This document shows, in pieces, positions 1 to 9,322 of a DNA stretch of 64,000 nucleotides. The DNA is taken from NCBI RefSeq assembly GCF_900182835.1, contig NZ_FXUB01000001.1:62001-126000 (forward strand), in the 5' to 3' direction. The stretch comes from Desulfurobacterium pacificum. Its GTDB lineage: Bacteria > Aquificota > Aquificia > Desulfurobacteriales > Desulfurobacteriaceae. Each line of letters begins with the position of its first letter. Position 1 is the first letter of the stretch. Both the position numbers and the translations under genes were made by a program. Below the pieces are notes generated by a model. That model was not told the DNA's origin and did no database searches. It saw only the letters and a list, made by a program, of their open reading frames with translations.

Positions 1-11
1 TTTTGCCTTCA

Positions 12-554
12 CTACTCTCCGCTCTCCTTATTATAGAGGTTGATTATTGTGTTTGTTAAATCGTACTTAGGGTCGGCGGAAATTATTCCGGCAGTCCTTT
101 TGTCAACTATCATGGGTATTCCTTTCTCTTTGCGGTATTTCTGGATGAGTTTGACAACTTCTCCTAAAATCTCCTGGGTGTATTTGTTCTCAAGTTCTGC
201 AATTTGTTCTTGAGCGTTTTGCTGTTCCTGTTGGTAGGCGAGGATTTTTTGCTGTAGGAGATTTTCCTTTTTCATTCTTGCCTGTTTGCTGAGAACGGGG
301 CTTTTTAATTCCTGACGTAATTTTTTGATTTCGTCTCTGAGCTTTTGGAGTTTCTTGGAGAATTGCTGATATTTGGCGTTTATAACAGATTTTGCTTGTT
401 TACCTTTGTTGGATTTGACTAAAATTTCCTGAAGGTCAACGTAGTAAACTGCGAACTGCTTAACCTGTTTTGTTGCTGCAGAAGAAGGTGTGAACGCTGC
501 AGGAATACAGGTTATTAACGATGCTAACAGCGCTGTTGTAACAAGTTTTCTCAT
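12..554 (-). CDS. ompH: OmpH/Skp-family periplasmic chaperone
   Basis: This 180-residue protein should escort unfolded outer-membrane proteins through the periplasm to the BAM complex. Residues 1-27 form a signal peptide (positive start, hydrophobic core, end near SSAA). The mature part opens with a YVDLQEIL strand, equivalent to the VDMQKVL-type start of Skp. A long Lys/Glu/Gln-rich helical hairpin follows (about residues 55-130), typical of the tentacle arms of the family. The C-terminal DLTNTIINLYN matches the family end. The start ATG at 554 is preceded by GGAGGAG. It is the last gene of a minus-strand set directly downstream of bamA (21-base gap), the classical pairing. Identification rests on architecture and context. 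Confidence 0.88.
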   Translation of the reverse strand: MRKLVTTALLASLITCIPAAFTPSSAATKQVKQFAVYYVDLQEILVKSNKGKQAKSVINAKYQQFSKKLQKLRDEIKKLRQELKSPVLSKQARMKKENLLQQKILAYQQEQQNAQEQIAELENKYTQEILGEVVKLIQKYRKEKGIPMIVDKRTAGIISADPKYDLTNTIINLYNKESGE

Positions 555-575
555 AATTTACTCCTCCATCTATGT

Positions 576-2870
576 TTAGAAATAGCTACCCATTCCAAAG
601 TGCCATTCAGAAGAACTTTCTCCTGGACGTCTGTCAAGTTTCCATCCAAGGTCAAGTCTGATTGGACCCATAGGTGTTAGTACTCTTAGTCCAACACCTG
701 CAGATTTTCTCATGTCTCCTAATTCATATCTATCCCACCAGCCGCCGCCTACGTCAACGAAAGCTATAAGACGAAGCATTTTGGTTACATCGTAGCCAAC
801 CTGGAAGTTGAACACCAATTCTCTGTTCGCACCTTCAGGGTCACCGTTTGAATCTTTTGGTCCTGCTTCACCCCAGCGGAAACCTCTAACTGTGTTATCT
901 CCTCCAACGTAGAATCTGTAATCAAGAGGCAAGGAAGAGGTGCTACCGAAAGCGTCAGCGTATCCTATCTTGGCGTGGAAAGATGCTACAAAAGGTAGTT
1001 CAATGTCTATTGGTAAATCGTTAAGGTTGAAGTAGTAAGCGTAGTCTCCTACTAACTTGTAGAAATCTTCATCTCCACCGAACACGCTTGAAGCAAGCTG
1101 AGTTGTTAGCCTGTAGTATTCTCCTTTATGAGGAAGGAATCTGTTGTCTCTAACATCTTTAGAGATGAAGAATGTAGTCATACCTATTGTTCTACTTCCA
1201 TATTCTTCTTTTATCAGGTCAGATGCATCTTCTGCTATATCTGTTACTTTATCTCTTTCAATCAGGTATCCTAATCCAATGTGCCAGTCTTCCCAGATTC
1301 TTCTTGTTACCATTACTGAGAAACCTGTTTTCTTACTCGTGTATGTGAAATACTCGTTTCTTCTGTTGTAGAGGGCAAAAGATAGTGTTTGAGGTTTATC
1401 TAACCACCATCTGTGGCTGTAGTTAAGGTCAAAGTAGAAAACTTTTGAACCTGCTTGGAGAGATATAGCGCCGGAATCTCCTGTTCCGAAGATGTTTCCC
1501 TTGGAAACGCTAACCATTCCAACCAACTTTGAAACGGAACTGTATCCTGCACCGATGGAGAACATTCCTGTCAAGCGTTCTTTTAAGTTGACGTTTACAT
1601 CAACTTTGTCTTTGCCTACAACTTTTGGTTTAACATCAACATTTTCAAAGTATCCTGTGTTGAACAGTCTCCTTATAGACCTTTCAAGTCTTACTGTATT
1701 GAAAATACCTGTTTCGTAAAGGTCTAATTCTCTTCTTACTGTTCTATCTCTTGTTGCTACGTTTCCGTGAATGTTTATCCATCTGACGTATGCTCTGTTG
1801 CCTTCGTAAATATGGAAAATAACGTCTGCTGTGTGGGTTTTTGGATGAACTTTTATTTCTGGAACTACGTTGGCGAAGATAAAACCTAATTCTCCGTACT
1901 TTCTTATGATTTTTCTAACCAGTTTATCAACTAATTTTTGGTTGAACGTTCTGCCTGGACGAATCTTTTTTGATAATTTAAGGAGGTCTTTTGAAGAGAA
2001 GAGTTTGTTGCCTTCAAAGATGATTTTGCCAAACTTGTACTTTTCGCCTTCGTTAATTATTCTGTAAATGACTTTGTAGCAGTTTCCTTGTTCTTTTATT
2101 ACTTCTGGTTGGGCTACTTCTACGTCAAGGTAACCTTTTTCCTGATAGAGTTTTTTGATGTTTTCAACGTCTTGGGATAGGTTTTCTTCTGATAGGGGAG
2201 CGCTGAAGCGGAGGTGGAGGATGGATTTTTCTTTTGTAGCTAAGACGCTTTTTATATCTTTGGAGGAAACGTGTTTGTTGCCTTCAATCTCTATGTCGCA
2301 GACGTTGGCTTTTTGCCCTTCTTGAATTATGAAAGTTACAACAGCTTTGGTAGGAGAAATTCTATCTATTGTGTAAGCGACTCGTGTTCCTGGGTATCCT
2401 TTCTCTGCGTATATTTGTTGAATTTTAAGTTTTAGCTCATCTAAGAATTTGTAGTCTAAAGGTTTCTGGATTTTTTTACTTTCACCTTCCTCTTCTTCGC
2501 TTTTTGTTAGTCCTAATTCCTCTTTTAATCTTTGAGAAGATATGTGGCTGTTACCTTTGAATACTATGTCTGCAATTATTGGTTTCTCTTTGACGAAATA
2601 TCTCAGGATTAATCCTTTTTTCCCTTTTTCAACGTCAACGGAGATGTTCTCAAAATATCCTAACTTGAATAAAGTTTTTATGTCTTTAGCTACCAATTCT
2701 GGAGAATAAGGTTTACCTGGTTTTTCCGATATGTAATAAAGAATTGTGCTTTTAGGTACAGATTCGTTACCTATAACTTCAACTTTTTCTACTATGCCCT
2801 TATAGTTATCAGCAAGTGATAGGCTCGTGAAGGAAAAGAGAAGAGCTATTATCAGGAAAACCTTTTTCAC
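576..2870 (-). CDS. bamA: BamA outer-membrane protein assembly factor
   Basis: This is the central Omp85 protein that folds and inserts outer-membrane beta barrels. A signal peptide ends at SLA before DNYKG. About five POTRA repeats follow to roughly residue 410, recognisable by recurring G(N/H)xxxSSxxL and EKGYxxxxV segments. A 16-strand-type barrel then carries the diagnostic VRGFRWG loop-6 motif and ends in aromatic Phe (GMGSYF). I place the start at GTG 2870 because GGAGG lies six bases upstream. A longer in-frame ATG at 2909 lacks a good ribosome site and would put extra residues before the signal peptide. The result is 764 residues, normal for the family. It lies between the histidine kinase and ompH. 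Confidence 0.95.
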   Translation of the reverse strand: MKKVFLIIALLFSFTSLSLADNYKGIVEKVEVIGNESVPKSTILYYISEKPGKPYSPELVAKDIKTLFKLGYFENISVDVEKGKKGLILRYFVKEKPIIADIVFKGNSHISSQRLKEELGLTKSEEEEGESKKIQKPLDYKFLDELKLKIQQIYAEKGYPGTRVAYTIDRISPTKAVVTFIIQEGQKANVCDIEIEGNKHVSSKDIKSVLATKEKSILHLRFSAPLSEENLSQDVENIKKLYQEKGYLDVEVAQPEVIKEQGNCYKVIYRIINEGEKYKFGKIIFEGNKLFSSKDLLKLSKKIRPGRTFNQKLVDKLVRKIIRKYGELGFIFANVVPEIKVHPKTHTADVIFHIYEGNRAYVRWINIHGNVATRDRTVRRELDLYETGIFNTVRLERSIRRLFNTGYFENVDVKPKVVGKDKVDVNVNLKERLTGMFSIGAGYSSVSKLVGMVSVSKGNIFGTGDSGAISLQAGSKVFYFDLNYSHRWWLDKPQTLSFALYNRRNEYFTYTSKKTGFSVMVTRRIWEDWHIGLGYLIERDKVTDIAEDASDLIKEEYGSRTIGMTTFFISKDVRDNRFLPHKGEYYRLTTQLASSVFGGDEDFYKLVGDYAYYFNLNDLPIDIELPFVASFHAKIGYADAFGSTSSLPLDYRFYVGGDNTVRGFRWGEAGPKDSNGDPEGANRELVFNFQVGYDVTKMLRLIAFVDVGGGWWDRYELGDMRKSAGVGLRVLTPMGPIRLDLGWKLDRRPGESSSEWHFGMGSYF

Positions 2871-2911
2871 AGTCAGCCTCCGCATTGTTGTGTTTTGGAA
2901 TAATAGCATAA

Positions 2912-4060
2912 CTATTTAGGTAGGTATATTTTAAAGCACGTTCCTTTCCCTTCTTCACTTTCAACTTCCACTTTCCCGTTTAGCCTTTCGGTAGCTAACT
3001 TTACTATGGAGAGTCCGAGTCCTGTTCCACCTAACTTTCTGGAGCGTGAACGTTCTACTCGGTAGAACCTTTCAAATATGAATGGGATGTGAGATTTTGG
3101 AATTCCTATTCCTGTATCGCATACAGATATTTCTACTTCATTTTTTAGTTCTTTAAAAGTTACTGTAACTTTCCCTCCTTCTTTGTTGTACTTAATGGCG
3201 TTGTCTATGAGGTTTTTCATGATGGCATGAATCATCTTTTCATCTGTTTTAATTTTTACATTTTCTGGTATATCTACTTCTATCTTTACGTTTTTTGATT
3301 GTGCGATTTCGGAAAGGTCGGAGACTAACTTTTGAATAAACGCTTTAAATTGGATCTCTTTTAAGTTTACCTGGAACCCGACGCTTTCTAACATAGATAA
3401 CGTTATCAAGTCTTCAATTAGTTGTTCCATGTATTTAACTCTTTCCATAGCTTTGTTCACAAATTTTTGAGCTATCTCTCTGTCTTTACACTCTTCTTCT
3501 AAGGTTTCTAACGATAGCTTCATGGCAGCTAAAGGTGTTTTAAGTTCATGTGATACGTTAGCTATAAAATCTTTTTTCAAGTTTTCATACTTTTTCATTG
3601 TAGTTAGGTCTATTAGGAGAAGCACCTTTTCATCCATGTCTGAACCGAAGATTATCTGTACGTATCTGTCTCCAATTTTCTTCTCCTGCCAGGCACGGTA
3701 GTTTTCGTTAAAGCTTTCGTTAATCATTGTTATAACGTCAAAGTTTTTGATTGCTTGGTAGAAATATTTACCTTCATCTTTTGGTGATATACCTAAAAGT
3801 TCTCTGGCAAATCGGTTGGTGAAGATGATTCTTCCGTAAGGGTCCATAATTACTATGCCTTCTTTTATTAGACTCAAGGCTCTTGAAAGAAGTTTAATTT
3901 CATCGTGGCTGCTATTCGTTTTCCTTCTTTCTTTTCTGTGTTGTTCTCTCAGTGATTCAATAAGTTTTTCTCTTTTCTTTCTTTCAGAGGCTGCCACCCA
4001 TACAGATATAAAACAGGTGACAGCTAAGAGTATTATTATTGAAATAACTATCGGGTTCAT
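2912..4060 (-). CDS. PAS-domain sensor histidine kinase (PhoR-like)
   Basis: A membrane-anchored sensor kinase of 382 residues. One N-terminal transmembrane helix (about residues 4-24) is followed by a charged linker and a PAS-like domain (about 60-170, IVIMDPYGRIIFTN). The HisKA box is NVSHELKTPLAAMK (phospho-acceptor His). The ATPase domain shows the N box (LIDNAIKYN), G1 (DTGIGIP) and G2 (GTGLGLSIVK). The layout resembles PhoR-type kinases, but no response regulator is adjacent; downstream is bamA. The stop codon is 41 bases from the bamA start, so the two are probably cotranscribed. The start ATG has GGAG nine bases upstream. The signal sensed cannot be told from sequence. Confidence 0.88.
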   Translation of the reverse strand: MNPIVISIIILLAVTCFISVWVAASERKKREKLIESLREQHRKERRKTNSSHDEIKLLSRALSLIKEGIVIMDPYGRIIFTNRFARELLGISPKDEGKYFYQAIKNFDVITMINESFNENYRAWQEKKIGDRYVQIIFGSDMDEKVLLLIDLTTMKKYENLKKDFIANVSHELKTPLAAMKLSLETLEEECKDREIAQKFVNKAMERVKYMEQLIEDLITLSMLESVGFQVNLKEIQFKAFIQKLVSDLSEIAQSKNVKIEVDIPENVKIKTDEKMIHAIMKNLIDNAIKYNKEGGKVTVTFKELKNEVEISVCDTGIGIPKSHIPFIFERFYRVERSRSRKLGGTGLGLSIVKLATERLNGKVEVESEEGKGTCFKIYLPK

Positions 4061-4137
4061 CAGCTTTTTCTCCGATAAGGGCTAAATAAATTATAACTTG
4101 GTAAAATGGATAAAGTAACTATTTCAGGGGGAGTTTT

Positions 4138-5850
4138 ATGAAAAATAAAGAGCTTGCGGCGATTTTTGAAAAATGGGCTGATATTTTGGAGTTTATGGGA
4201 GACAACCCTTATCATATAAGGGCTTATAGGAATGCTGCTCGTTTGATAAACGACCTATCAGAAGATATTGAGGTTTTAGCTAAAGAAGGAAAACTTTCTA
4301 AACTTCCTGGTATAGGTCAAAGGCTTCAGGCGAAGATTTTAGAGTTTTTGAAAACAGGGAAGATTGAGGAGTTTGAGAAGTTAAAAGATAAAGTTCCAGA
4401 CACAATATTTACGCTTCTTGATATTCCAGGCGTTGGTCCTAAAACGGTTAAGCTTCTTTATGAAGAGTTAGGCATAAGGAGCGTTGAGGACTTAAAAAGG
4501 GCAATAGAGAAGGGAGGACTCTTAAAGTTGCCTGGATTTGGTCCAAAAAGGGTGGAGAAGATTAAAAAAGGGATAGAGCTTCTTGAGAAGTCTGGAGGAA
4601 GAATATTGTTAGGTGTTGCTGTGTTTATTGCAGATAGGATTATTGAGCAGCTGAAAAGCCACTCTGCTGTTGAGAGAATTTCTGTTTGCGGTTCTACGAG
4701 GAGAATGAAAGAAACTGTTGGAGATATAGATATTTTGGCTACGGGAAGAAACCTTGAGATAATAGAAGCTTTCGTTAGTTTACCGAACGTTAAAGAGGTA
4801 CTTTGGAAGGGGACGAAAAAGGCAACCATTATAGTTGAAGAGGGAGAACAGGTTGATTTAAGAGTAATAGAGCCAGATTCTTATGGTGCTGCTCTTCAGT
4901 ATTTTACAGGTTCTAAGGCTCACAATATACACTTGAGGACTATATGTGTGAAGAAAGGTTTGAAGCTTAACGAGTATGGCTTGTTTAGAGGGGAGGAGAG
5001 AATTGCTGGGAAAACAGAGGAGGAAATTTACGAAGCTTTGGGTATGGATACTCCACCACCTGAGATTAGGGAAGATACAGGCGAAATAGAGGCAGCACTT
5101 GAACATAGACTTCCTAAGCTTATAGGTTATGGTGAAGTGAGGGGGGATTTGCATATCCACTCTCGCTGGAGTGATGGAGCGTCTACGATTGAGGAGATAG
5201 CAAAAAGAGCTATTGAGATGGGATATGAGTATGTGGGAATAAGTGACCATTCAAAGTCTTTAAAGGTAGCTAACGGGCTTTCGGAAGAAGATGTGTTAAG
5301 GAGAAATTATGAGATAGATAAGTTGAACGAGAAGTTTGCAGGAAAAATAAGGATTCTTAAAGGTATGGAGGTGGATATTCTGCCGGATGGTTCTTTGGAT
5401 TACGATGATGAGCTTTTGAAGGAGCTTGATTTCGTTATAGCTGCTGTTCATTCAAGGTTTTCTCAGGATAATACCGAAAGGATAATTAAGGCAATGGAAA
5501 ATCCTTACGTGACGATAATAGCTCACCCAACAGGTAGGGTAATAGGGCAGAGGGAGGGTTATCCTGTTGATATAGAAAAAGTTATGGATAAAGCTGTTGA
5601 GACGGGAACAGCGTTAGAAGTTAATTCCTACTATAACAGGCTTGATTTAAATGCAGCGCACTGCAGAATGGCGGTTAGGAAGGGGGTTAAGTTGGCGATT
5701 AATACCGATTCTCACCACGTTGACCATATGTGGATGGTAAAGTTGGGGGTTGGAACGGCGAGGAGAGGTTGGGTTGAGAGGAAGGATGTTGTGAATGCTT
5801 GGGGGGTGGGGGATTTTCTTGCTTTTGTAAATAAGAAAAGAAGTGTATGA
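4138..5850 (+). CDS. polX: PolX-type DNA polymerase / PHP-domain exonuclease
   Basis: A bacterial family X polymerase of 570 residues, thought to fill gaps in base-excision repair. Residues 1-150 contain helix-hairpin-helix DNA-binding repeats (LPGIGQRLQAK, IPGVGPKTVK, LPGFGPKRVEK). The nucleotidyltransferase core follows with CGSTRRMKETVGDIDIL near residue 184, supplying the catalytic aspartates. From about residue 335 there is a PHP phosphoesterase domain (GDLHIHSRWSDG, then GISDHS, GMEVDI, AHPTG and NTDSHH) that should give metal-dependent 3'-5' exonuclease activity. Length and order match bacterial PolX. AGGGGGAG stands just upstream of ATG 4138. It is transcribed divergently from the kinase-bamA set. 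A GGGGATTTT element (5809-5817) lies near its 3' end. Confidence 0.93.
   Translation: MKNKELAAIFEKWADILEFMGDNPYHIRAYRNAARLINDLSEDIEVLAKEGKLSKLPGIGQRLQAKILEFLKTGKIEEFEKLKDKVPDTIFTLLDIPGVGPKTVKLLYEELGIRSVEDLKRAIEKGGLLKLPGFGPKRVEKIKKGIELLEKSGGRILLGVAVFIADRIIEQLKSHSAVERISVCGSTRRMKETVGDIDILATGRNLEIIEAFVSLPNVKEVLWKGTKKATIIVEEGEQVDLRVIEPDSYGAALQYFTGSKAHNIHLRTICVKKGLKLNEYGLFRGEERIAGKTEEEIYEALGMDTPPPEIREDTGEIEAALEHRLPKLIGYGEVRGDLHIHSRWSDGASTIEEIAKRAIEMGYEYVGISDHSKSLKVANGLSEEDVLRRNYEIDKLNEKFAGKIRILKGMEVDILPDGSLDYDDELLKELDFVIAAVHSRFSQDNTERIIKAMENPYVTIIAHPTGRVIGQREGYPVDIEKVMDKAVETGTALEVNSYYNRLDLNAAHCRMAVRKGVKLAINTDSHHVDHMWMVKLGVGTARRGWVERKDVVNAWGVGDFLAFVNKKRSV
5809..5817 (+). repeat. GGGGATTTT element in polX
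   Basis: One extra G lies on the 5' side. Codons read Gly-Asp-Phe in the sense strand (GVGDFLA). A near copy with ATTTG end lies at 5141-5150 in the same gene. Confidence 0.6.
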
Positions 5851-5913
5851 GAAAATTTCCTTGTTTTTGAATGTTGGAGGTATTAATATATGTTCAGAGT
5901 TTAGGAGGATTAA

Positions 5914-6294
5914 ATGCCAACTATACCTATTGAATTATATGAACTTTTTGAGAGAAAGCTTGGAAAAGAAGAAGCAAAAGAGGCAATAAAACTTATAGAA
6001 GAGGTATTTGAAGCAGTTGAAGAGAAGGCTAAAGAGCAGAAATCGGTAGTAAAGGCTGAATTAAGGGATGAACTTAGGAAAGAACTTGCGACTAAAGAAG
6101 ATATTTCTTTGGTTGGACGAGAGATTGAATTGGTTAGACAGGAACTTGAAACTACAAGACAGGAACTGAAAGATGAAATAAAGACTTTGGAAGAAAGAAT
6201 AAAAAGATGGTTAGTGATACTTGGTTTTTTGATAGTTATAACAAATCAGAATACCGTTTTATTTCTATTAAAACTTATTGGTGTTTTAAAATGA
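5914..6294 (+). CDS. Small coiled-coil protein with C-terminal membrane helix
   Basis: A 126-residue protein with no catalytic motif I can recognise. Residues 1-90 are strongly charged and helical with heptad spacing (ELVRQELETTRQELKDEIK), so a coiled coil is likely. Residues 97-120 form a single hydrophobic segment (LVILGFLIVI) that should anchor it in the membrane. This resembles DUF1640/CCDC90-like proteins common in Aquificota and proteobacteria, but the assignment is tentative. AGGAGG precedes ATG 5914. It lies 63 bases after polX on the same strand and ends five bases before the convergent tsaD stop. A second gene of mirrored design (helix first, coil around it) sits at the right window edge. 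Confidence 0.75.
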   Translation: MPTIPIELYELFERKLGKEEAKEAIKLIEEVFEAVEEKAKEQKSVVKAELRDELRKELATKEDISLVGREIELVRQELETTRQELKDEIKTLEERIKRWLVILGFLIVITNQNTVLFLLKLIGVLK

Positions 6295-6299
6295 AGTTT

Positions 6300-7289
6300 T
6301 TAGTTGCTATTTAATATAGAGCGAGCTGCTGCAGAGATTGTTAGAGGGTCTTCTCCTTCTAACAGGTATTTCATGTATCCTACAAATGCGACCATGGCAC
6401 CGTTGTCGGACGTGTATTTGATATCTGGAATAAAAACTTTTTTACCTTTTTCTTTTAATTTTAAGAGTTCTTCTCTCAAAAGGGAGTTTGCTGAGACTCC
6501 TCCAGATACTGCTATTGCCTCAGCCTTATAGTAATCAATGGCTTTCTTGAGTTTACCTAACAGGTATTCTATTGCCGTTTTCTGAAACGATGCTGCCAAC
6601 TGTTCTTTGGGATAACCTTTCTCTATAAGTCTTTTGACAGCAGATTTTAGCCCGCTGAAACTATAATTAAATCCTTCTACTTTGGGTTTCGGAAGTTGGA
6701 CGTATTCGCCGAAATAGTTTTTGTAAATGTTATCTATTACAGGTCCTCCGGGATATCCTAAATCTAACATTTGAGCTACTTTGTCGTAAGCTTCTCCTAC
6801 GGCATCGTCTAACGTTTTGCCTATAAGTGTGTATTTAAAAGGATGTTCTACTAAAAACATTAACGTGTGCCCTCCGCTTACGACGAGGGCGAGGAATTTA
6901 TCCGGTATTTCCTTTCTTTTTTCTATGAAAGGGGAGTAGATGTGTGCTTCTATGTGGTGAACTGCTTTAAAGGGAAGGGAAAGGCAGTAGGAAAGTCCCT
7001 TCCCGAAGGTTAGTCCAACTAAAAGGGCAGGTAGAAGTCCCGGTGTTCTTGTTACAGTGATAAGGTCTAAATCTTTTGTTTCTATACCTGCAATTTGTAG
7101 TGATTCCTGAAAAACTAAATCTATGTTCTCTGCGTGTTTTCTTGCAGCAATTTCTGGGACTATACCACCAAATGGTTGATGAAACTCGTGCTGAGAAGAA
7201 ACTACGTTTGAGAGTACTCTATCTTTCTCTCCGTCGTAGACGGCAATTGACGTATCGTCGCAGGATGTATCTATCCCTAAAACTTTCAT
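6300..7289 (-). CDS. tsaD: TsaD, tRNA N6-threonylcarbamoyladenosine synthase subunit
   Basis: Catalytic subunit that transfers threonylcarbamoyl to A37 of tRNAs reading ANN codons. The 329-residue protein opens with the ASKHA fold start GIDTSCDDTSIAV. It carries the metal-binding HHIEAHIYSP motif, the SGGHT nucleotide loop and the C-terminal YTSDNGAM segment. These are diagnostic for the Kae1/TsaD family and the length is standard. The start ATG (7289) overlaps the stop of the upstream transglutaminase-fold gene by four bases, so the two are translationally linked. TsaB, TsaC and TsaE are not in the window. Confidence 0.96.
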   Translation of the reverse strand: MKVLGIDTSCDDTSIAVYDGEKDRVLSNVVSSQHEFHQPFGGIVPEIAARKHAENIDLVFQESLQIAGIETKDLDLITVTRTPGLLPALLVGLTFGKGLSYCLSLPFKAVHHIEAHIYSPFIEKRKEIPDKFLALVVSGGHTLMFLVEHPFKYTLIGKTLDDAVGEAYDKVAQMLDLGYPGGPVIDNIYKNYFGEYVQLPKPKVEGFNYSFSGLKSAVKRLIEKGYPKEQLAASFQKTAIEYLLGKLKKAIDYYKAEAIAVSGGVSANSLLREELLKLKEKGKKVFIPDIKYTSDNGAMVAFVGYMKYLLEGEDPLTISAAARSILNSN

Positions 7290-9175
7290 TTTTGCTCCTT
7301 CTTCAGGATAATGACTTCGTTTCTAATAGTTTTTACAAACGTGTTGAAAAGGTCTCTTAAATCCATGTATTCTTCAGCGGGAATTACGTGCTTGTTGAGA
7401 ATTAGCTCTAAGTGCATGTTTAGGGTTTGCGGTTTGATTTTCCATTTCAAACTCATAAATCCTACTCTGTTTTTGAACGTGAAATCTTCAGGTTTTAGGT
7501 AAAGCTTGTATCCTGCTGGAATTTCAATGTTAGCTTCTATCTCTTTAGACATTTTGTAACCAACAACGTAGGGGTATTTTCTCTTCTTTTCTGCAACTAA
7601 GGATACTAAACGAGAAAATGAAGGAATGGGTAGTTTGGCAAGTAGAAAATGAGAGGTTAACGTTGCGTATTCGTTATCGTAACCTTTTATGGAAATTGTT
7701 ATATCGGGAATGTCAAGGTTTTTGAAATCGGAAAGATGATACTCCACTACATTAAATCCTGGAGAAATTGAGGAAGCCAAGTTTTCAACGTGCCTTTTTA
7801 TGTCCTGCTTTGTTGCTGTTATGAGTCTTGCTCTTTCAAACATACTGTAAACGCCTTTGTATATGAAAGAAAAGGTGCCTTCTAATTTCCCGGAGGAGTT
7901 TAAAGAGAAGTTTCCTTTAAAATGTTCTACGTTTACTGAAGGCGGTGCAACGGGGGTTTCTTCCAAATAACCTTTCTCTTTTTCAACGTCAATCATTAAA
8001 ACGTTTCTTCCCTGGTCTCCAGGAGGTAAATATCCGAACGGAACGAAATCGGAAGTGGTATCCATATAAACTATTTTTCCATTTAGTTTAACTGCCGCTA
8101 TTTCGTGGTCAAAAGCGGTGGGCATTGGTAGGTTTTTATCCATATTTGCCTTGTCTGACGTTGGTATTAATACGGGATAACCTTTAATTCCTGCTGCTTT
8201 AAGCATTGCAACTAAAAGTGTTGCGTGGTCTTTACAATCTCCGTATCTGTTCTTTAATATTTCGGAAGCTTTGTGTGGTTTATAGCCGTTGATTCCGAAT
8301 TCCATTCCTACGTATCTGATATTCTGGGAAACGAAGTCGTAGATAGCTTGTATCTTTTCTCTTTTCGTTTTCTTATCTGCTGTTAATTTTGCTACTAATT
8401 CTTTAATTGTTTTATCCGGTTTTATGGCATCTTTTGCAAGTTCTGAATACCACTTTGCAACTTGCTGCCAGCTTTTAAGAGATGTTATAGAAATCTTTTT
8501 GGCTATTTCTCCTATTGGTGGCATTGAGGGTTCAGTTTCTATTGGCGGAACGTTGGTAAGTTTCCAGGAAAGTACTTTGAAGTTCTTTTCTTCTTTTATT
8601 TGTGGTGTGGCTTCTTCTTTATTCATGTTGTAACACTTGTATTTGAAGTATTTTCCTTTTGGTATGTAGGCTGTAAATGTTGCTTCTTTAACGGGATATT
8701 CTCCCTGAAAGTAATTTGTAGTCCAGAATTCGTTTTTCATGTAAGGCTTGAAGGTTTCAACTTCGTAAGCGTATTTAATGATTGAACCGGGAGCAACTGC
8801 TGGCATTGAGATTGTTTGGTACTTTAAGTCTGAGTATATAGGAGCTTCAGATACGAACGGTGGATAGACTACGTTATAGGCTTTTTTACTTGGGTAGATT
8901 TTTCTGCCGTCTGGGGTTACGGTGTAGGCGTAGAGGATTTTTACTTTTTGGTGTTCTGTTGAAAAAGGAATTACTACTTCGCCAAAGTCTTTGATTCCTC
9001 TTTTTCCAGTAATTTTTACTGCCATTTCTTCTTTAAAAATTTTTCTGCCATCTTTGAAGAACTTTACTGATGAGTGGTCGTAAAGAATTACTGCGCCGTA
9101 GTTTTCGGCTAATGCCGATAAGGGAATTAAGAGAATTAGCAGGATAGCGGTTAGAAGCTGTTTTGTTTTTTTCAT
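7286..9175 (-). CDS. Secreted DUF3857/transglutaminase-like protein
   Basis: An exported protein of 629 residues with a signal peptide (residues 1-23, ending SALA). The N-terminal half resembles the DUF3857 beta-sandwich domain. A transglutaminase-like Cys-His-Asp core follows: NRYGDCKDHATLL supplies Cys, AFDHEIAAV supplies His and MDTTSDF supplies Asp. A C-terminal beta-rich DUF3858-like part completes it. Such proteins occur in many Gram-negative bacteria as periplasmic or outer-membrane-associated peptidase or transglutaminase relatives of unknown substrate. Its 3' end overlaps tsaD by four bases, which looks like operon economy rather than shared function. The start ATG has an AAAAGGAGGTGA ribosome site. 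Confidence 0.85.
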   Translation of the reverse strand: MKKTKQLLTAILLILLIPLSALAENYGAVILYDHSSVKFFKDGRKIFKEEMAVKITGKRGIKDFGEVVIPFSTEHQKVKILYAYTVTPDGRKIYPSKKAYNVVYPPFVSEAPIYSDLKYQTISMPAVAPGSIIKYAYEVETFKPYMKNEFWTTNYFQGEYPVKEATFTAYIPKGKYFKYKCYNMNKEEATPQIKEEKNFKVLSWKLTNVPPIETEPSMPPIGEIAKKISITSLKSWQQVAKWYSELAKDAIKPDKTIKELVAKLTADKKTKREKIQAIYDFVSQNIRYVGMEFGINGYKPHKASEILKNRYGDCKDHATLLVAMLKAAGIKGYPVLIPTSDKANMDKNLPMPTAFDHEIAAVKLNGKIVYMDTTSDFVPFGYLPPGDQGRNVLMIDVEKEKGYLEETPVAPPSVNVEHFKGNFSLNSSGKLEGTFSFIYKGVYSMFERARLITATKQDIKRHVENLASSISPGFNVVEYHLSDFKNLDIPDITISIKGYDNEYATLTSHFLLAKLPIPSFSRLVSLVAEKKRKYPYVVGYKMSKEIEANIEIPAGYKLYLKPEDFTFKNRVGFMSLKWKIKPQTLNMHLELILNKHVIPAEEYMDLRDLFNTFVKTIRNEVIILKKEQK

Positions 9176-9243
9176 TTTTCACCTCCTTTTGCGGTGTAGG
9201 AAAAGTTTATCAAAAGAGTTTGGTGGGAAAATGCTAAAGTAAA

Positions 9244-9271
9244 ATGCAAGTGCATAATGTAGATATATGCA
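9244..9271. promoter_or_regulatory. Three ATGCA/TGCAT half-sites upstream of the dsrE-like gene
   Basis: The 147-base gap between divergent genes holds ATGCA-AG-TGCAT (9244-9255). A further TATGCA at 9266-9271 pairs with TGCATA at 9251-9256 as an inverted repeat with a nine-base spacer. A run of ten A follows. The spacing suggests an operator for a dimeric regulator of the DsrE-like gene at 9323 or of the divergent gene. No strong sigma-70 promoter is evident here. Confidence 0.3.
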
Positions 9272-9322
9272 AAAAAAAAACATACAATAATACTTGCTAA
9301 TAACAAGAATGAGGGAGGAAAG

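Noticed and set aside
4458-5250. Long open frames antisense to polX, and similar antisense frames under bamA, nnrD, fabD and others
   Set aside because: They have no ribosome sites, show low-complexity or repeated Ser/Phe translation, and lie entirely under genes with clear motifs.
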